A stretch of DNA of 64,000 nucleotides from Verrucomicrobiota bacterium (lineage in GTDB: Bacteria > Verrucomicrobiota > Verrucomicrobiia > JABWAM01): NCBI GenBank assembly GCA_023269615.1, contig JAHFSY010000012.1, positions 25,215 to 89,214 on the forward strand, read 5' to 3'. This document shows positions 17,822 through 26,506 of this stretch, piece after piece. Made by a program: the position numbers and the translations under genes. The notes beneath the pieces are model-generated. The model was not told the DNA's origin. It saw only the letters and a list, made by a program, of their open reading frames with translations, and made no database searches. Each line of letters opens with the position of its first letter. Positions within the stretch are counted from its first letter, which is position 1.

Positions 17822-18238
17822 ATGACAACTGAAAGCAAGGTGATTCGCGTGCTGGTCGCCAAGGTGGGCCTCGATGGTCATGACCGGGGTGTCAAGATCG
17901 TTGCGCGCACGCTGCGCGATGCCGGCATGGAAGTGATCTACACCGGGCTGCACCGGACTCCCGAGGAAGTCGTGGACGCCGCGGTCCAGGAGGATGTGGA
18001 CGTCATCGGAATCAGCATTTTGTCCGGCGCGCACATGACGGTGTTTCCGCGCCTGCTGAAGCTGCTCGACGAGCGTGGCGCGAAGGACATCATGGTTGTC
18101 GGTGGTGGCGTAATTCCTGACGACGAAGTGATCCAGTTGAAGAATCTGGGGGTCAAGGAGATCATGCTGCAGGACACGCCTCCGGATTCAATCGTGGCGA
18201 TGATCCGGCGGATTGTCGTCGAACGCGGTCCACGCTGA
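17822..18238 (+). CDS. hcmB: 2-Hydroxyisobutyryl-CoA mutase small (B12-binding) subunit
   Basis: A 138-residue Rossmann-like cobalamin-binding domain. It has the base-off/His-on motif DxHxxG at Asp18-His20-Gly23 (GLDGHDRG), then GISILSGAH and [11 protein letters not shown], which cradle the nucleotide tail. It corresponds to the small subunit of two-subunit acyl-CoA mutases (IcmB, HcmB; about 136 residues). I start at the ATG following AGAAAGGAGAAC, a strong ribosome binding site; the longer frame runs into the hairpin repeat. It is the first gene of a four-gene operon, 16 bases before the CoA ligase. The substrate assignment rests on the large subunit encoded at 20659-22371. Confidence 0.85.
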   Translation: MTTESKVIRVLVAKVGLDGHDRGVKIVARTLRDAGMEVIYTGLHRTPEEVVDAAVQEDVDVIGISILSGAHMTVFPRLLKLLDERGAKDIMVVGGGVIPDDEVIQLKNLGVKEIMLQDTPPDSIVAMIRRIVVERGPR

Positions 18239-18254
18239 AACGAGGGAGGACACC

Positions 18255-19694
18255 ATGGAATCCTGGACTTTTCCCCCGCGCTATGATCCCGATTACCTGC
18301 CTCCGTCCGGATCCCGTTACTGGTTTCCGAAACGGGAGACCATGCCGGCCTCCGATCGCGATCGCGCCGTACTCGAGCGCCTGAAGGAAATCACCCGCTA
18401 CGCCTGGGCGCATTCGCCGTTTTACCGCCAGAAGTGGGAGGCGGCGGGTTTTCATCCAGACCATTTGCGTTCGCTCGAGGATTTTGAGGAGAAAGTACCC
18501 GTGATCACGAAGCAGGATTTGCGCGATTCGCAGGCGCGCCATCCGCATTTCGGTGACTACCTGTGCGTGGACGATGCCGAGGTTTATCACATCCATGGCA
18601 CATCCGGGACGACGGGCCGGCCCACGGTGTTCGCCATCGGGCGCAGTGACTGGGATGCAATTGCGAATGCTCATGCGCGCGTCATGTGGGGCATGGGGAT
18701 GCGCCCCGGCGACACGGTCTTCATTGCCGCCATATTCAGCCTGTACATGGGCTCGTGGGGCACGCTTGCGGGCGTCGAGCGGTTGCGCGCGAAGTCTTTC
18801 CCTTTCGGGGCGGGCGCGTCCGGCATGACAGCGCGCGCGGCGATGTGGCTCAACTTGATGAAGCCTTCCGCGTTTTACGGTACGCCATCGTTTGCCCTTC
18901 ATCTTTCTGAAGTCGCGCGCGCCGAGGGCCTCGATCCGAAGGCGTTCGGGCTGAAGACGATGTTTTTCTCCGGCGAGCCAGGCGCGTCGGTGCCGGGCGT
19001 GCGCGACAAGATCAAGTCGGCGTTTGGCGCGAACGTCGTCGACTGTGGCTCCATGGCCGAGATGACGCCGTTCATGAACGTCTCCGGCACGGCGGAGACC
19101 GACGGCATGTTGTTGTGGCAGGACATCATCTACACGGAAGTCTGCGACCCGAAGACTTTTCGACGGGTGCCTTACGGCCAGCGCGGGACTCCCGTTTACA
19201 CGCACCTCGAGCGAACGTCGCAGCCGATGATCCGCCTTCTGTCGGGCGACCTCACATTGTGGGAAAACGGCCCGACGCCATGTGGACGCACGTATCCCCG
19301 GCTGCCGCAGGGAATATTTGGCCGCATTGATGACATGTTCACGATTCGTGGCGAGAATGTATATCCCAGCGAGGTGGATGCGGTCGTGAGCCAGCTGCCG
19401 GGTTACGGCGGCGAGCATCGGATCGTGATCAGCCGCGATGGCGCGATGGACGAACTGCTGATCCGGATCGAGGTCACTGCGGAGGTGCACGGGGGAGGGG
19501 CGGAGAAGATTCGCGCGTTGCGTGACGACGCGGGGCACCGGCTCCAGCGGATGCTCGGCCTGCGGGCAAAGATCGAAATGATGGATCCGGGCACATTTCC
19601 ACGCACCGATTTCAAGGCACGACGGGTCATTGACGACCGTGACGTGTTTCGCGAAATGAATCAGCGGCTTGCCAAACCAGGCGCAAACGACTGA
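18255..19694 (+). CDS. hcl: PaaK-like acyl-CoA ligase, probable 2-hydroxyisobutyrate-CoA ligase
   Basis: A 479-residue AMP-forming CoA ligase of the phenylacetate-CoA ligase type. Motif A1 is HGTSGTTGRPTVF (about 115-127); GTPSF and the acidic aromatic segment lie mid-protein; the hinge and C-terminal lid begin at GRIDDMFTIRGENVYPSEVD. The DxFK-type catalytic lysine region is FPRTDFKARRV near the end. The ATG is preceded by GAGGGAGGA. In characterised 2-hydroxyisobutyrate degraders a ligase of this class sits beside the mutase genes and activates 2-hydroxyisobutyrate with ATP and CoA. That substrate is inferred here from the mutase signature. Its stop overlaps the start of the GTPase gene. 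Confidence 0.75.
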   Translation: MESWTFPPRYDPDYLPPSGSRYWFPKRETMPASDRDRAVLERLKEITRYAWAHSPFYRQKWEAAGFHPDHLRSLEDFEEKVPVITKQDLRDSQARHPHFGDYLCVDDAEVYHIHGTSGTTGRPTVFAIGRSDWDAIANAHARVMWGMGMRPGDTVFIAAIFSLYMGSWGTLAGVERLRAKSFPFGAGASGMTARAAMWLNLMKPSAFYGTPSFALHLSEVARAEGLDPKAFGLKTMFFSGEPGASVPGVRDKIKSAFGANVVDCGSMAEMTPFMNVSGTAETDGMLLWQDIIYTEVCDPKTFRRVPYGQRGTPVYTHLERTSQPMIRLLSGDLTLWENGPTPCGRTYPRLPQGIFGRIDDMFTIRGENVYPSEVDAVVSQLPGYGGEHRIVISRDGAMDELLIRIEVTAEVHGGGAEKIRALRDDAGHRLQRMLGLRAKIEMMDPGTFPRTDFKARRVIDDRDVFREMNQRLAKPGAND

Positions 19695-20662
19695 TGGCTT
19701 TTGTGCATTCACTGAACCTGGTGCCGCGCGTGCTCAAAGGCGAGGTGAACGCCGTGGCGCGACTGCTGACACGGGCGGAAGCGGGCTCCCACGAATGCCG
19801 TCCTGCGCTGGATGAGATTTTTCGTCGTGCTGGGCGCGCGCACATCATTGGAATCACCGGTGTCCCTGGCAGCGGCAAATCAACTCTTGTGGCGAGGCTT
19901 GTTGCGGCGATCCGACAGACCGGGCGGCGGGTGGGTATCGTGGCCATTGATCCATCAAGCCCGTTCTCGGGAGGTGCGATCCTGGGCGACCGCATTCGCA
20001 TGGGCGCGATCGCGGCGGACCCGGGGGTTTACGTGCGGAGCATGGCCACTCGCGGGGCTCTGGGAGGACTCGCCCGGGGCACGCTTGAAGCAATTGATGT
20101 TCTCGACGCGGCAGGGTACGAAATGGTCATCATCGAGACGGTTGGCGTGGGACAGGACGAGGTTGAGGTTGCCCGCGCGACGCATACAACGGTTGTCGTA
20201 TCGGCCCCGGGTTTGGGAGATGACATCCAGGCGATCAAGGCTGGCATTCTTGAGATCGCCGATATCCATGTGGTCAGCAAATGCGATCGTTCCGACGCCG
20301 ACAAGACGGTGGCCGACTTGAAGAACATGCTGTCCATGGGGCTGGCATCCGCCCGTGGGAGCTGGCAAGTGCCGGTGGTTCCGACCAGTGCGGCGCGCGA
20401 CGAGGGCGTTGCCGAACTGGTCGCAGCCATTGATCGTCACTGGACATTTTTGCGTGAAGGCAACCGTCTTGAAGAACGCCGCCGCCTGATCAACGAACGC
20501 CGATTGCTCAAGGCGGGCGAAGAAATCTTGCGCGACCAGTTTGTGCGTCAGCGCAACGGCCAGGTTTTGAAATTATTGGAACAACTGCAGGCGCGCACGC
20601 TGAGCCCGCGCACGGCGGCCGAGCGCCTGCTTCAAGATATTCACCCAGGAGATGCACCATGA
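19694..20662 (+). CDS. MeaB/ArgK-family G-protein chaperone of the mutase
   Basis: A 322-residue GTPase of the MeaB family, which gates delivery of adenosylcobalamin to B12-dependent acyl-CoA mutases and protects them from inactivation. Visible motifs are Walker A GVPGSGKST (about 55-63), AIDPSSPFSGGAILGDRIRM, ETVGVGQDEVEVA (switch III/G3 region), and VSKCDRSDADKTV where the usual NKxD guanine-specificity motif is SKCD. The Asn-to-Ser change could loosen base specificity. C-terminal helices form the dimerisation arm. It overlaps the ligase gene by one base and hcmA by four, so translation is probably coupled. Confidence 0.88.
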   Translation: MAFVHSLNLVPRVLKGEVNAVARLLTRAEAGSHECRPALDEIFRRAGRAHIIGITGVPGSGKSTLVARLVAAIRQTGRRVGIVAIDPSSPFSGGAILGDRIRMGAIAADPGVYVRSMATRGALGGLARGTLEAIDVLDAAGYEMVIIETVGVGQDEVEVARATHTTVVVSAPGLGDDIQAIKAGILEIADIHVVSKCDRSDADKTVADLKNMLSMGLASARGSWQVPVVPTSAARDEGVAELVAAIDRHWTFLREGNRLEERRRLINERRLLKAGEEILRDQFVRQRNGQVLKLLEQLQARTLSPRTAAERLLQDIHPGDAP

Positions 20663-22371
20663 ATGATCCCGTGACCGGCGGCTCAGCCGCGCCCGATGTT
20701 GAAACGCAAGCCGCGCTCGCCGCGAAGGTCCAGGCATGGGAGGCGAACGAAGTGGCCGCCTTCATCGCGCGGGCGCCGGAGCGGCAGAAGCAGTTCCGCA
20801 CGCCGGGCGGCATGCCGCTCAAGCGCGTGTACACTCCGCTCGACCTTGCGGATACCGCGCAGGCGGACATCGGTCTTCCGGGCCAGTATCCCTACACGCG
20901 CGGGCCGTACCCGACGATGTACCGGGGAAGGTTCTGGACGATGCGGCAGATCGCGGGCTTTGGCACGGCGGAGGACACCAACCAGCGTTTCAAGTATCTG
21001 ATCAGCCAGGGGCAGACCGGATTGTCCACCGATTTCGACATGCCCACGCTGATGGGTTACGACAGCGATCATCCGATGAGCGAGGGCGAAGTTGGACGGG
21101 AGGGCGTGGCGGTTGACACGCTGGCCGACATGGAGCATTTGTTTGACGGCATTGATCTCGAAAAAATCTCGATCTCAATGACCATCAACCCGAGCGCATG
21201 GATCCTGCTCGCGATGTACGTGGCGCTGGCGCAAAAACGCGGGTGCGATCTCAACAAGCTTTCGGGCACGGTCCAGGCCGACATCCTGAAGGAGTACATG
21301 GCGCAGAAGGAATGGGTTTTCCCAATCACGCCGTCGGTTCGCATCGTGCGCGATTGCATCACGTACTGCGCGCGGAACATGAAGCGCTACAACCCGATCA
21401 ACATCTCGGGCTATCACATTTCGGAGGCGGGTTCATCGCCGCTCGATGAAGTTGCGTTTACGATGTGCAACCTGATCACCTACGTCGAGGAGGTTGTAAA
21501 GACCGGCATGCACGTGGACCAGTTCGCGCCGAGGCTCGCGTTCTTTTTTGTCTGCCAGGCTGATTTTTTTGAGGAGATCGCGAAGTTCCGCGCGGTGCGT
21601 CGCGTGTATGCGAAGATCATGCGCGAACGTTTCGGGGCGAAAAATCCCGAGTCCATGCGTCTGCGTTTTCACTGTCAGACCGCCGCAGCCTCGCTCACCA
21701 AGCCGCAGTACCGGATCAACATCGTGCGCACCGGCCTGCAGGCGCTCGCGTCGGTGCTGGGCGGCGCACAAAGCCTGCACACCAACGGCATGGACGAGGC
21801 GTTCGCGATCCCAACCGAGGAGGCGATGAAAATCGCGCTGCGGACCCAGCAGATCATCGCCGAGGAATCCGGGGTGGCCAGCGTGGTTGACCCGCTGGGT
21901 GGTTCGTACTTCCTCGAAAGCCTCACCACGCAGTTTGAACGAGATATTTTCAAGGTGATCGACGACGTTGACCGGGGCGGGGGAACGATCAAACTCATCG
22001 AGCAGGGCTGGTTCCAGCGCCGCATTGCCGATTTCGCCTATGAGACCGCGCTCAAAAAGGCGAATGGCGAGAAGCCGGTCATTGGCGTCAACAAGTTCGT
22101 TGAATCAGGCGAAAAGGCTGACATCGAAATACACCCACACGATCCGACGACTGCGAAGCGCCAGCTGGACCGCCTGAACCGTGTCCGTCGTGAACGCGAC
22201 AACACGAAGGTCGCGCAGTTGCTGGATCGTCTCGTTGAAGTTGCGAAGGATGAGCGCGAAAACGTCATGCCCATCACGATCGAGTTGGTCGCGGCAGGCG
22301 CCACCATGGGGGACATCATTGAGCGCCTCAAAGAGCTCTGGGGCACATACCGCGAAACTCCGGTGTTTTGA
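20659..22371 (+). CDS. hcmA: 2-Hydroxyisobutyryl-CoA mutase large subunit
   Basis: A 570-residue TIM-barrel subunit of an adenosylcobalamin-dependent acyl-CoA mutase lacking the B12 domain, which is separately encoded at 17822. Relatives of this size are IcmA and HcmA (about 562-566). By hand alignment with methylmalonyl-CoA mutase, Tyr89 becomes Ile98 (WTMRQIAGF) and Ala116 becomes Asp125 (LSTDFDMPT). This Ile/Asp pair, numbered Ile90/Asp117 in the Aquincola enzyme, is diagnostic for 2-hydroxyisobutyryl-CoA mutase; methylmalonyl- and isobutyryl-CoA mutases have Tyr or Phe plus Ala. The radical-guiding histidine region is ISGYHISEAG. Expected reaction: 2-hydroxyisobutyryl-CoA to 3-hydroxybutyryl-CoA. 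It is the last gene of the operon and convergent with the next gene. Confidence 0.87.
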   Translation: MNDPVTGGSAAPDVETQAALAAKVQAWEANEVAAFIARAPERQKQFRTPGGMPLKRVYTPLDLADTAQADIGLPGQYPYTRGPYPTMYRGRFWTMRQIAGFGTAEDTNQRFKYLISQGQTGLSTDFDMPTLMGYDSDHPMSEGEVGREGVAVDTLADMEHLFDGIDLEKISISMTINPSAWILLAMYVALAQKRGCDLNKLSGTVQADILKEYMAQKEWVFPITPSVRIVRDCITYCARNMKRYNPINISGYHISEAGSSPLDEVAFTMCNLITYVEEVVKTGMHVDQFAPRLAFFFVCQADFFEEIAKFRAVRRVYAKIMRERFGAKNPESMRLRFHCQTAAASLTKPQYRINIVRTGLQALASVLGGAQSLHTNGMDEAFAIPTEEAMKIALRTQQIIAEESGVASVVDPLGGSYFLESLTTQFERDIFKVIDDVDRGGGTIKLIEQGWFQRRIADFAYETALKKANGEKPVIGVNKFVESGEKADIEIHPHDPTTAKRQLDRLNRVRRERDNTKVAQLLDRLVEVAKDERENVMPITIELVAAGATMGDIIERLKELWGTYRETPVF

Positions 22372-22386
22372 CGGATCGAGTCGGGT

Positions 22387-24393
22387 CTAAGCGGAAGACT
22401 TGAAGACGCCGGCGTTTTGGAGCATGTCGGCGACGTGACGGAATTCGATCATGCCGCCGCTGATCCGCAGGCGCTCCACTTTGGGCAGCGCCCGCCATTC
22501 CCCTGGGAGAACGCGACCATTGGGAAGAAGCTTGCGGAACGCTTCGCGGAAGCAGGCGTACTGGTGGATCAGGGTGAGGTGATCGATCAAATCGTCGTAC
22601 ATGACCTTCGCATCCGTCGCCATGGGAATCTTGGAAACCCAGTCGGGATCGGGCGATGTCCCCCGGAGCGCATCCAGGGCGGCGCCCGATCGCTGCGCGT
22701 CGGCGCTGGGATCCGGCGTGCCGGCTCCCAGGTAGGTATCGTTGAACGCCGAGTCGCCACCCACGTCCCGGTTGCGGATGCGGGCGACTGCCTCGTACCC
22801 GAGGTAAAAAGCTCCGGCACATCGCGGGCCGAACACGCACTCGCAGAATTCGCGGAGGATTTCAAAGGCATCACGCTTCGGTGTCCACATCAGCTGCGCG
22901 GCAATGTAGAGTGAAGCGGAGCTCAGGCCGTGGCAGTTGTTTGAAACGCTGTGGTAATCCAGCACCTCGCCCGCTTCGTTCGGAAGACAGGAGAATTGTC
23001 GCGCAAGCCGCTCGGCCTCCACATGAAGTGATGCGGTGATCTCCTGGTCGCTGCTGTACCAATCCCAGAGGCCATATCGGCGCCCCCACTTGCGGCAGCA
23101 TTCAGCCACCTTGGGATCGTACCTGCGATTGGCGATCATGATTTCCGGGTGCAGCAAATGCGCCACCTCTGAGAAATGCCACCAGGAGAAGGTCCGGTTC
23201 CATGTGGCGCGGTGCAACACGTCCCCAATGCGATATCCCGTGTGGCCTGACGTCAGGGGCCATGTGTTGAAGGTCCCCTCGATTCGCGGGTTGACACCTC
23301 GAAAGACGTCCATCTGGTGGTTCATCAGGAGTGCTGCGGTGCCGATCGTGCATCCATTTCGGTTGCAGCCACCTGGATCGGCATAATGCGAGATCACATG
23401 ATCCACGTGGGAGGCGTAGCCGCTGAGGTAATGAAGGTGGGAATCAAGGGTGCGGCGGTCCTCGGGATCATACCAACAGGGTGAAGAGAAATCGTTGCCG
23501 GAGTTTCGAAACACGAGGGGCTCATCGCACAACGGATCATCCCAGTCCCTGACCACCCGCACACCATTCTGGACCCAGCTCTTGCCACCCCAGCTCTGGA
23601 GAGTTGTCCGATTGCCCAGTTTCCGGTTCTGCTGCATCATGCACAGCAGCTTGTCGCGCCATTGACGACGGGTGGCCAGGCATCCGCTGTGCGTATAGGT
23701 TTCCCATTCGTCATAGCCCTGAAGTGAGTTGAAGCCGAAAGCGTCCATCTGGCCCACGTATTTCGGCAGCAGTTCGATGGGCCAGTTTTCCACACAATGC
23801 CGCTCGACAATGCGTCGCAGGGCCGTCTTCGGTCCATCGGCGGCGGGTGCCGAATCAACGAAATTCAGATGAAGATTCGGCGTGTCCCAGGTCATGTCGT
23901 AGGTCTGTGCGCGCTCGTTTTGGGGAACCTTGTCAGCGGAATAAAATGGGTCCCATGGACCCGCGTCGGCCATGATGACTTCGCGGGTTTTGATAAACGG
24001 GCTCAACACCAGGTCGTAGTCCCCAAACTCGACACGGTTGCCATTTACTTTCGCTTCACGCATCAAGCGGTAAACGGCATATTTATCACCCATCTCGCTG
24101 CAGCCCGCGGCAACCACAAAAGTCTGGTTGTTTTGTCGAATCGTGCGCAGTGCATAGCCATCCGGACGGATGCCGTCCCAGGCCTGCTGAAATCCAGAGC
24201 GGGCCGCCACGGGGTTTCGCTCGGCGTTGCCAATCACCAGCACGGTTGGCTCGGTGGGCGCTTCGGGGGATGCCGTCCGCAGCGCGACCTCAGATCGTGT
24301 CACGCGGCGGAGATAGTCCTGCAGAATGGCGGCGGCCTGGCTGCTGATGGCGCCTTTCGGATGCACAATCACGATACTGGAGGCGAATTTCAT
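22387..24393 (-). CDS. Unknown protein with alpha-glucuronidase-like N-terminal domain
   Basis: A 668-residue protein without a signal peptide. The N-terminus (MKFASSIVIVHPKGAISSQA, then an AAAILQDYL helix, about 1-120) resembles the small alpha/beta domain preceding the barrel in GH67, GH20 and related hydrolases. The body (about 150-620) has conserved-looking aromatic and acidic segments such as FGFNSLQGYDEWETY, HYADPGGCNRNGC and RIEGTFNTWPL, compatible with a TIM barrel plus helical domain. I cannot assign a CAZy family or catalytic pair. The ATG lies 23 bases after the SDR gene. It appears to be the last gene of a LacI regulator, SDR, this-gene operon for sugar use. Confidence 0.5.
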   Translation of the reverse strand: MKFASSIVIVHPKGAISSQAAAILQDYLRRVTRSEVALRTASPEAPTEPTVLVIGNAERNPVAARSGFQQAWDGIRPDGYALRTIRQNNQTFVVAAGCSEMGDKYAVYRLMREAKVNGNRVEFGDYDLVLSPFIKTREVIMADAGPWDPFYSADKVPQNERAQTYDMTWDTPNLHLNFVDSAPAADGPKTALRRIVERHCVENWPIELLPKYVGQMDAFGFNSLQGYDEWETYTHSGCLATRRQWRDKLLCMMQQNRKLGNRTTLQSWGGKSWVQNGVRVVRDWDDPLCDEPLVFRNSGNDFSSPCWYDPEDRRTLDSHLHYLSGYASHVDHVISHYADPGGCNRNGCTIGTAALLMNHQMDVFRGVNPRIEGTFNTWPLTSGHTGYRIGDVLHRATWNRTFSWWHFSEVAHLLHPEIMIANRRYDPKVAECCRKWGRRYGLWDWYSSDQEITASLHVEAERLARQFSCLPNEAGEVLDYHSVSNNCHGLSSASLYIAAQLMWTPKRDAFEILREFCECVFGPRCAGAFYLGYEAVARIRNRDVGGDSAFNDTYLGAGTPDPSADAQRSGAALDALRGTSPDPDWVSKIPMATDAKVMYDDLIDHLTLIHQYACFREAFRKLLPNGRVLPGEWRALPKVERLRISGGMIEFRHVADMLQNAGVFKSSA

Positions 24394-24416
24394 GGGATGG
24401 AGGTTGTTCTGATGCG

Positions 24417-25316
24417 TCAGGGTCCGAGTCGGTATTGCGGGCTGTATCCGAACGTACGGCGGGCTTTTTCGATGGAGATCAGTGGTTCGCGTCCCTTCAG
24501 CGGCTGCTTGAGGAGGCCGGCCAAGTCGGGTCGCAGGCGGTTGAGGATTTCCATGGTGGGTTCCGGGCAGCGGGTGTCCGCCCCGCAAAGGTTGTACACG
24601 CCGGAGCCGGGAAGATTTTCCTGCTCCAGCGCCTGGCGGATTCCGCGCGCGATGTCCTTCACGTGAACCCACTGGAGAAAATGCTCCGGCCATTCCTTGG
24701 TGGGAGGGAGCCCCCTCGCTTTTTCATCCTCGCACATCTTGTCCGACCAGACGCCGGCAAAACGAAATGCGGCCGTGGTGATTCCGTAGGCGCGATGAAA
24801 CGCGGCACAGGTGATCTCGCCCACGAGCTTGCCAAGGCTGTAGGGATCCTCGGCAACGGATTCCATGTCTTCCATGATGGGAAGACGGGTGAAGACGGGC
24901 GGGTTTTTGCTGATGCGCCAGTAGAAGAGGCCGTAGGCATTGATGCTGGACGCCAGGCCGAAACGCCTTACGCCCGCCTTGCGGCAGGCGTTGAGGATGA
25001 CGAAGGTGCCGTGGGCGTTTGCATGAAAAATCTCGACGCCCTGCTCGGGAAAACCCTGTGGGTTGGCCGCGAGATGAACCACGGCGTCCATGCCATCGAC
25101 GGTGCGCTGGACGGAATCCGGGTCGGTCAGCTCGGCTTGTAGGTAGGGCCATTTGCTGTTGAGCGGAGAGGCTTCGCGTTTGCCGGTGTCCCAGTTCATG
25201 ACCGTGGCATCCTCGGGGCGGCAGCGATCGGTGAGGCGCAGCTCATGGGATTTCTCAAGTTCGGCGGCGACGGCGCGTGCGACAAAGCCGCCGGCCCCGG
25301 TGATCAGGATTTTCAT
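24417..25316 (-). CDS. NAD(P)-dependent epimerase/dehydratase (extended SDR)
   Basis: A 299-residue extended short-chain dehydrogenase. The Rossmann motif GAGGFVA is at residues 7-13, and the active-site YxxxK is YSLGK (DPYSLGKLVGE), preceded by the SSINAYG serine segment. VVHLAANPQG is the typical cofactor-side loop. It is close in style to uronate dehydrogenases and NAD-dependent sugar epimerases. The ATG of MKILITGAGG overlaps the stop of the LacI-type regulator by four bases, so the two are translationally coupled. Substrate is probably a nucleotide sugar or free sugar acid, by inference. Confidence 0.8.
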   Translation of the reverse strand: MKILITGAGGFVARAVAAELEKSHELRLTDRCRPEDATVMNWDTGKREASPLNSKWPYLQAELTDPDSVQRTVDGMDAVVHLAANPQGFPEQGVEIFHANAHGTFVILNACRKAGVRRFGLASSINAYGLFYWRISKNPPVFTRLPIMEDMESVAEDPYSLGKLVGEITCAAFHRAYGITTAAFRFAGVWSDKMCEDEKARGLPPTKEWPEHFLQWVHVKDIARGIRQALEQENLPGSGVYNLCGADTRCPEPTMEILNRLRPDLAGLLKQPLKGREPLISIEKARRTFGYSPQYRLGP

Positions 25317-26407
25317 GGAGTGATGATGGTTGATGGGTTTGGTTGCACGCTGGCAGATGCCTGCAGGCCGGCGGGCGGGATTTTGATGCATTGGGTCGGG
25401 ATGCGCGGATGGCCTGCCACCCGTTTCAGGAAATGGGCGCCTTCGCGCCCCACCTGTTCGTACGGAAATCGAATTTGGGTGGCTCCGGGAAATGCCACGG
25501 AGGCGGCATTGATTTCGCACGAAACAAACGTGATTTCCTGAAAGGCGCGGGCCTTGAGTTGTCGGACGTAGCTCAACGCGAGCTGGAGGTGGTCGGATTC
25601 GGCAATGACAATCGCGGTCGGATGCGGTTTTGTGGCAAGCATTCTCTTGAGCATCTCCGAGACATAGGTGTGTGTGGATTCTGTCCCGTCCGTATACTGG
25701 ATCCATTTCTCGTTGCGATCCAGGCCGAGTTTCCGGATGGCGGAGAGAAATCCGCTCCGGATATCCCTTGAGTATTGAAAATCCGAGTTGGTTCCCAACA
25801 GGCCGATACGACGATGCCCAAGGCAAGCCAGGTCGCGAACAGCCAGCCTCCCGATTCCCTCATGATCCGCGTTGACCTGGTGCACCGCGTGCGAGGAAAA
25901 ATGGTCCCCCAATACCACGAAGGGTTGCTTCCAACGCCTGACCCGTCGCACCACATCATCTGTCACGGCCCCCGCCAGCAACCATCCATCCAGCATTTTC
26001 CCACTCACGATGCGCTCCGCCTGCTGCCAGTGTTTTTCGTCGGATGCAGTGAGCAGGACCATGCTGACATCCTGATCGGCAAAACCCAGGCCTGCGCCCC
26101 GCATGAATGCAACGTAAGGCGCGGCTGTGGTCCAATGGGGAGGGGACAAGAGCAGGAATCCGGCGTGCTCCAGCGTTGTGTTGCTCTTTTCAAAACGCCC
26201 CTTGGCCAGCCGCCGTGCGGCCCCGTTTGGCGCATACCCCAGCTTCGCCGCCATTTCTGCGACCCGCTTTTGTGTGGCGAGCTTGACCCGCGGATGCCGG
26301 TTCAGGGCGAGCGAGGTTGTCCACACCGAAAGCTGGCACGCCCTGGCCAGCCCCTCGCAAGTGGCCGGCTTGCGCGGGCTGAAAAATGTGGAACGCCGGT
26401 TCTTCAT
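25313..26407 (-). CDS. LacI-family transcriptional regulator
   Basis: A 364-residue LacI/GalR repressor. The helix-turn-helix occupies about residues 18-45 (CEGLARACQLSVWTTSLALN is unusual in starting with CEGL), followed by the hinge helix NGAARRLAKGRF. The periplasmic-binding-protein fold effector domain spans 75-350 (LACLGHRRIGLLG and PTAIVIAESD are typical). It starts at an ATG 99 bases from the divergent 1391-residue lipoprotein gene. It probably controls both that gene and its own operon through this shared gap, though I could not identify a convincing operator. Effector unknown. Confidence 0.85.
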   Translation of the reverse strand: MKNRRSTFFSPRKPATCEGLARACQLSVWTTSLALNRHPRVKLATQKRVAEMAAKLGYAPNGAARRLAKGRFEKSNTTLEHAGFLLLSPPHWTTAAPYVAFMRGAGLGFADQDVSMVLLTASDEKHWQQAERIVSGKMLDGWLLAGAVTDDVVRRVRRWKQPFVVLGDHFSSHAVHQVNADHEGIGRLAVRDLACLGHRRIGLLGTNSDFQYSRDIRSGFLSAIRKLGLDRNEKWIQYTDGTESTHTYVSEMLKRMLATKPHPTAIVIAESDHLQLALSYVRQLKARAFQEITFVSCEINAASVAFPGATQIRFPYEQVGREGAHFLKRVAGHPRIPTQCIKIPPAGLQASASVQPNPSTIITP

Positions 26408-26506
26408 GCGCGCATCCTAGATCGAAAATCGTGTCCGTCAACAAAAAACCAATGCGCTTTGGATTTTGATTGACGCGATGACATTTTCATCCCTAAAACG
26501 CGGGTT

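Noticed and set aside
18162..19712. A 516-residue open frame on the minus strand opposite the CoA ligase gene
   Set aside because: It is a shadow of the ligase frame: Arg- and His-rich composition and no domain, while the plus strand has clear ligase motifs.
20659..22371. Annotation of the large mutase subunit as methylmalonyl-CoA mutase
   Set aside because: The substrate-site residues Ile98 and Asp125 and the separate short B12 subunit do not fit methylmalonyl-CoA mutase.
26408..26506. A LacI-type operator in the divergent gap
   Set aside because: Only weak inverted sequences (for example GATGA with TCATC) are present, with no CG-centred palindrome good enough to call.
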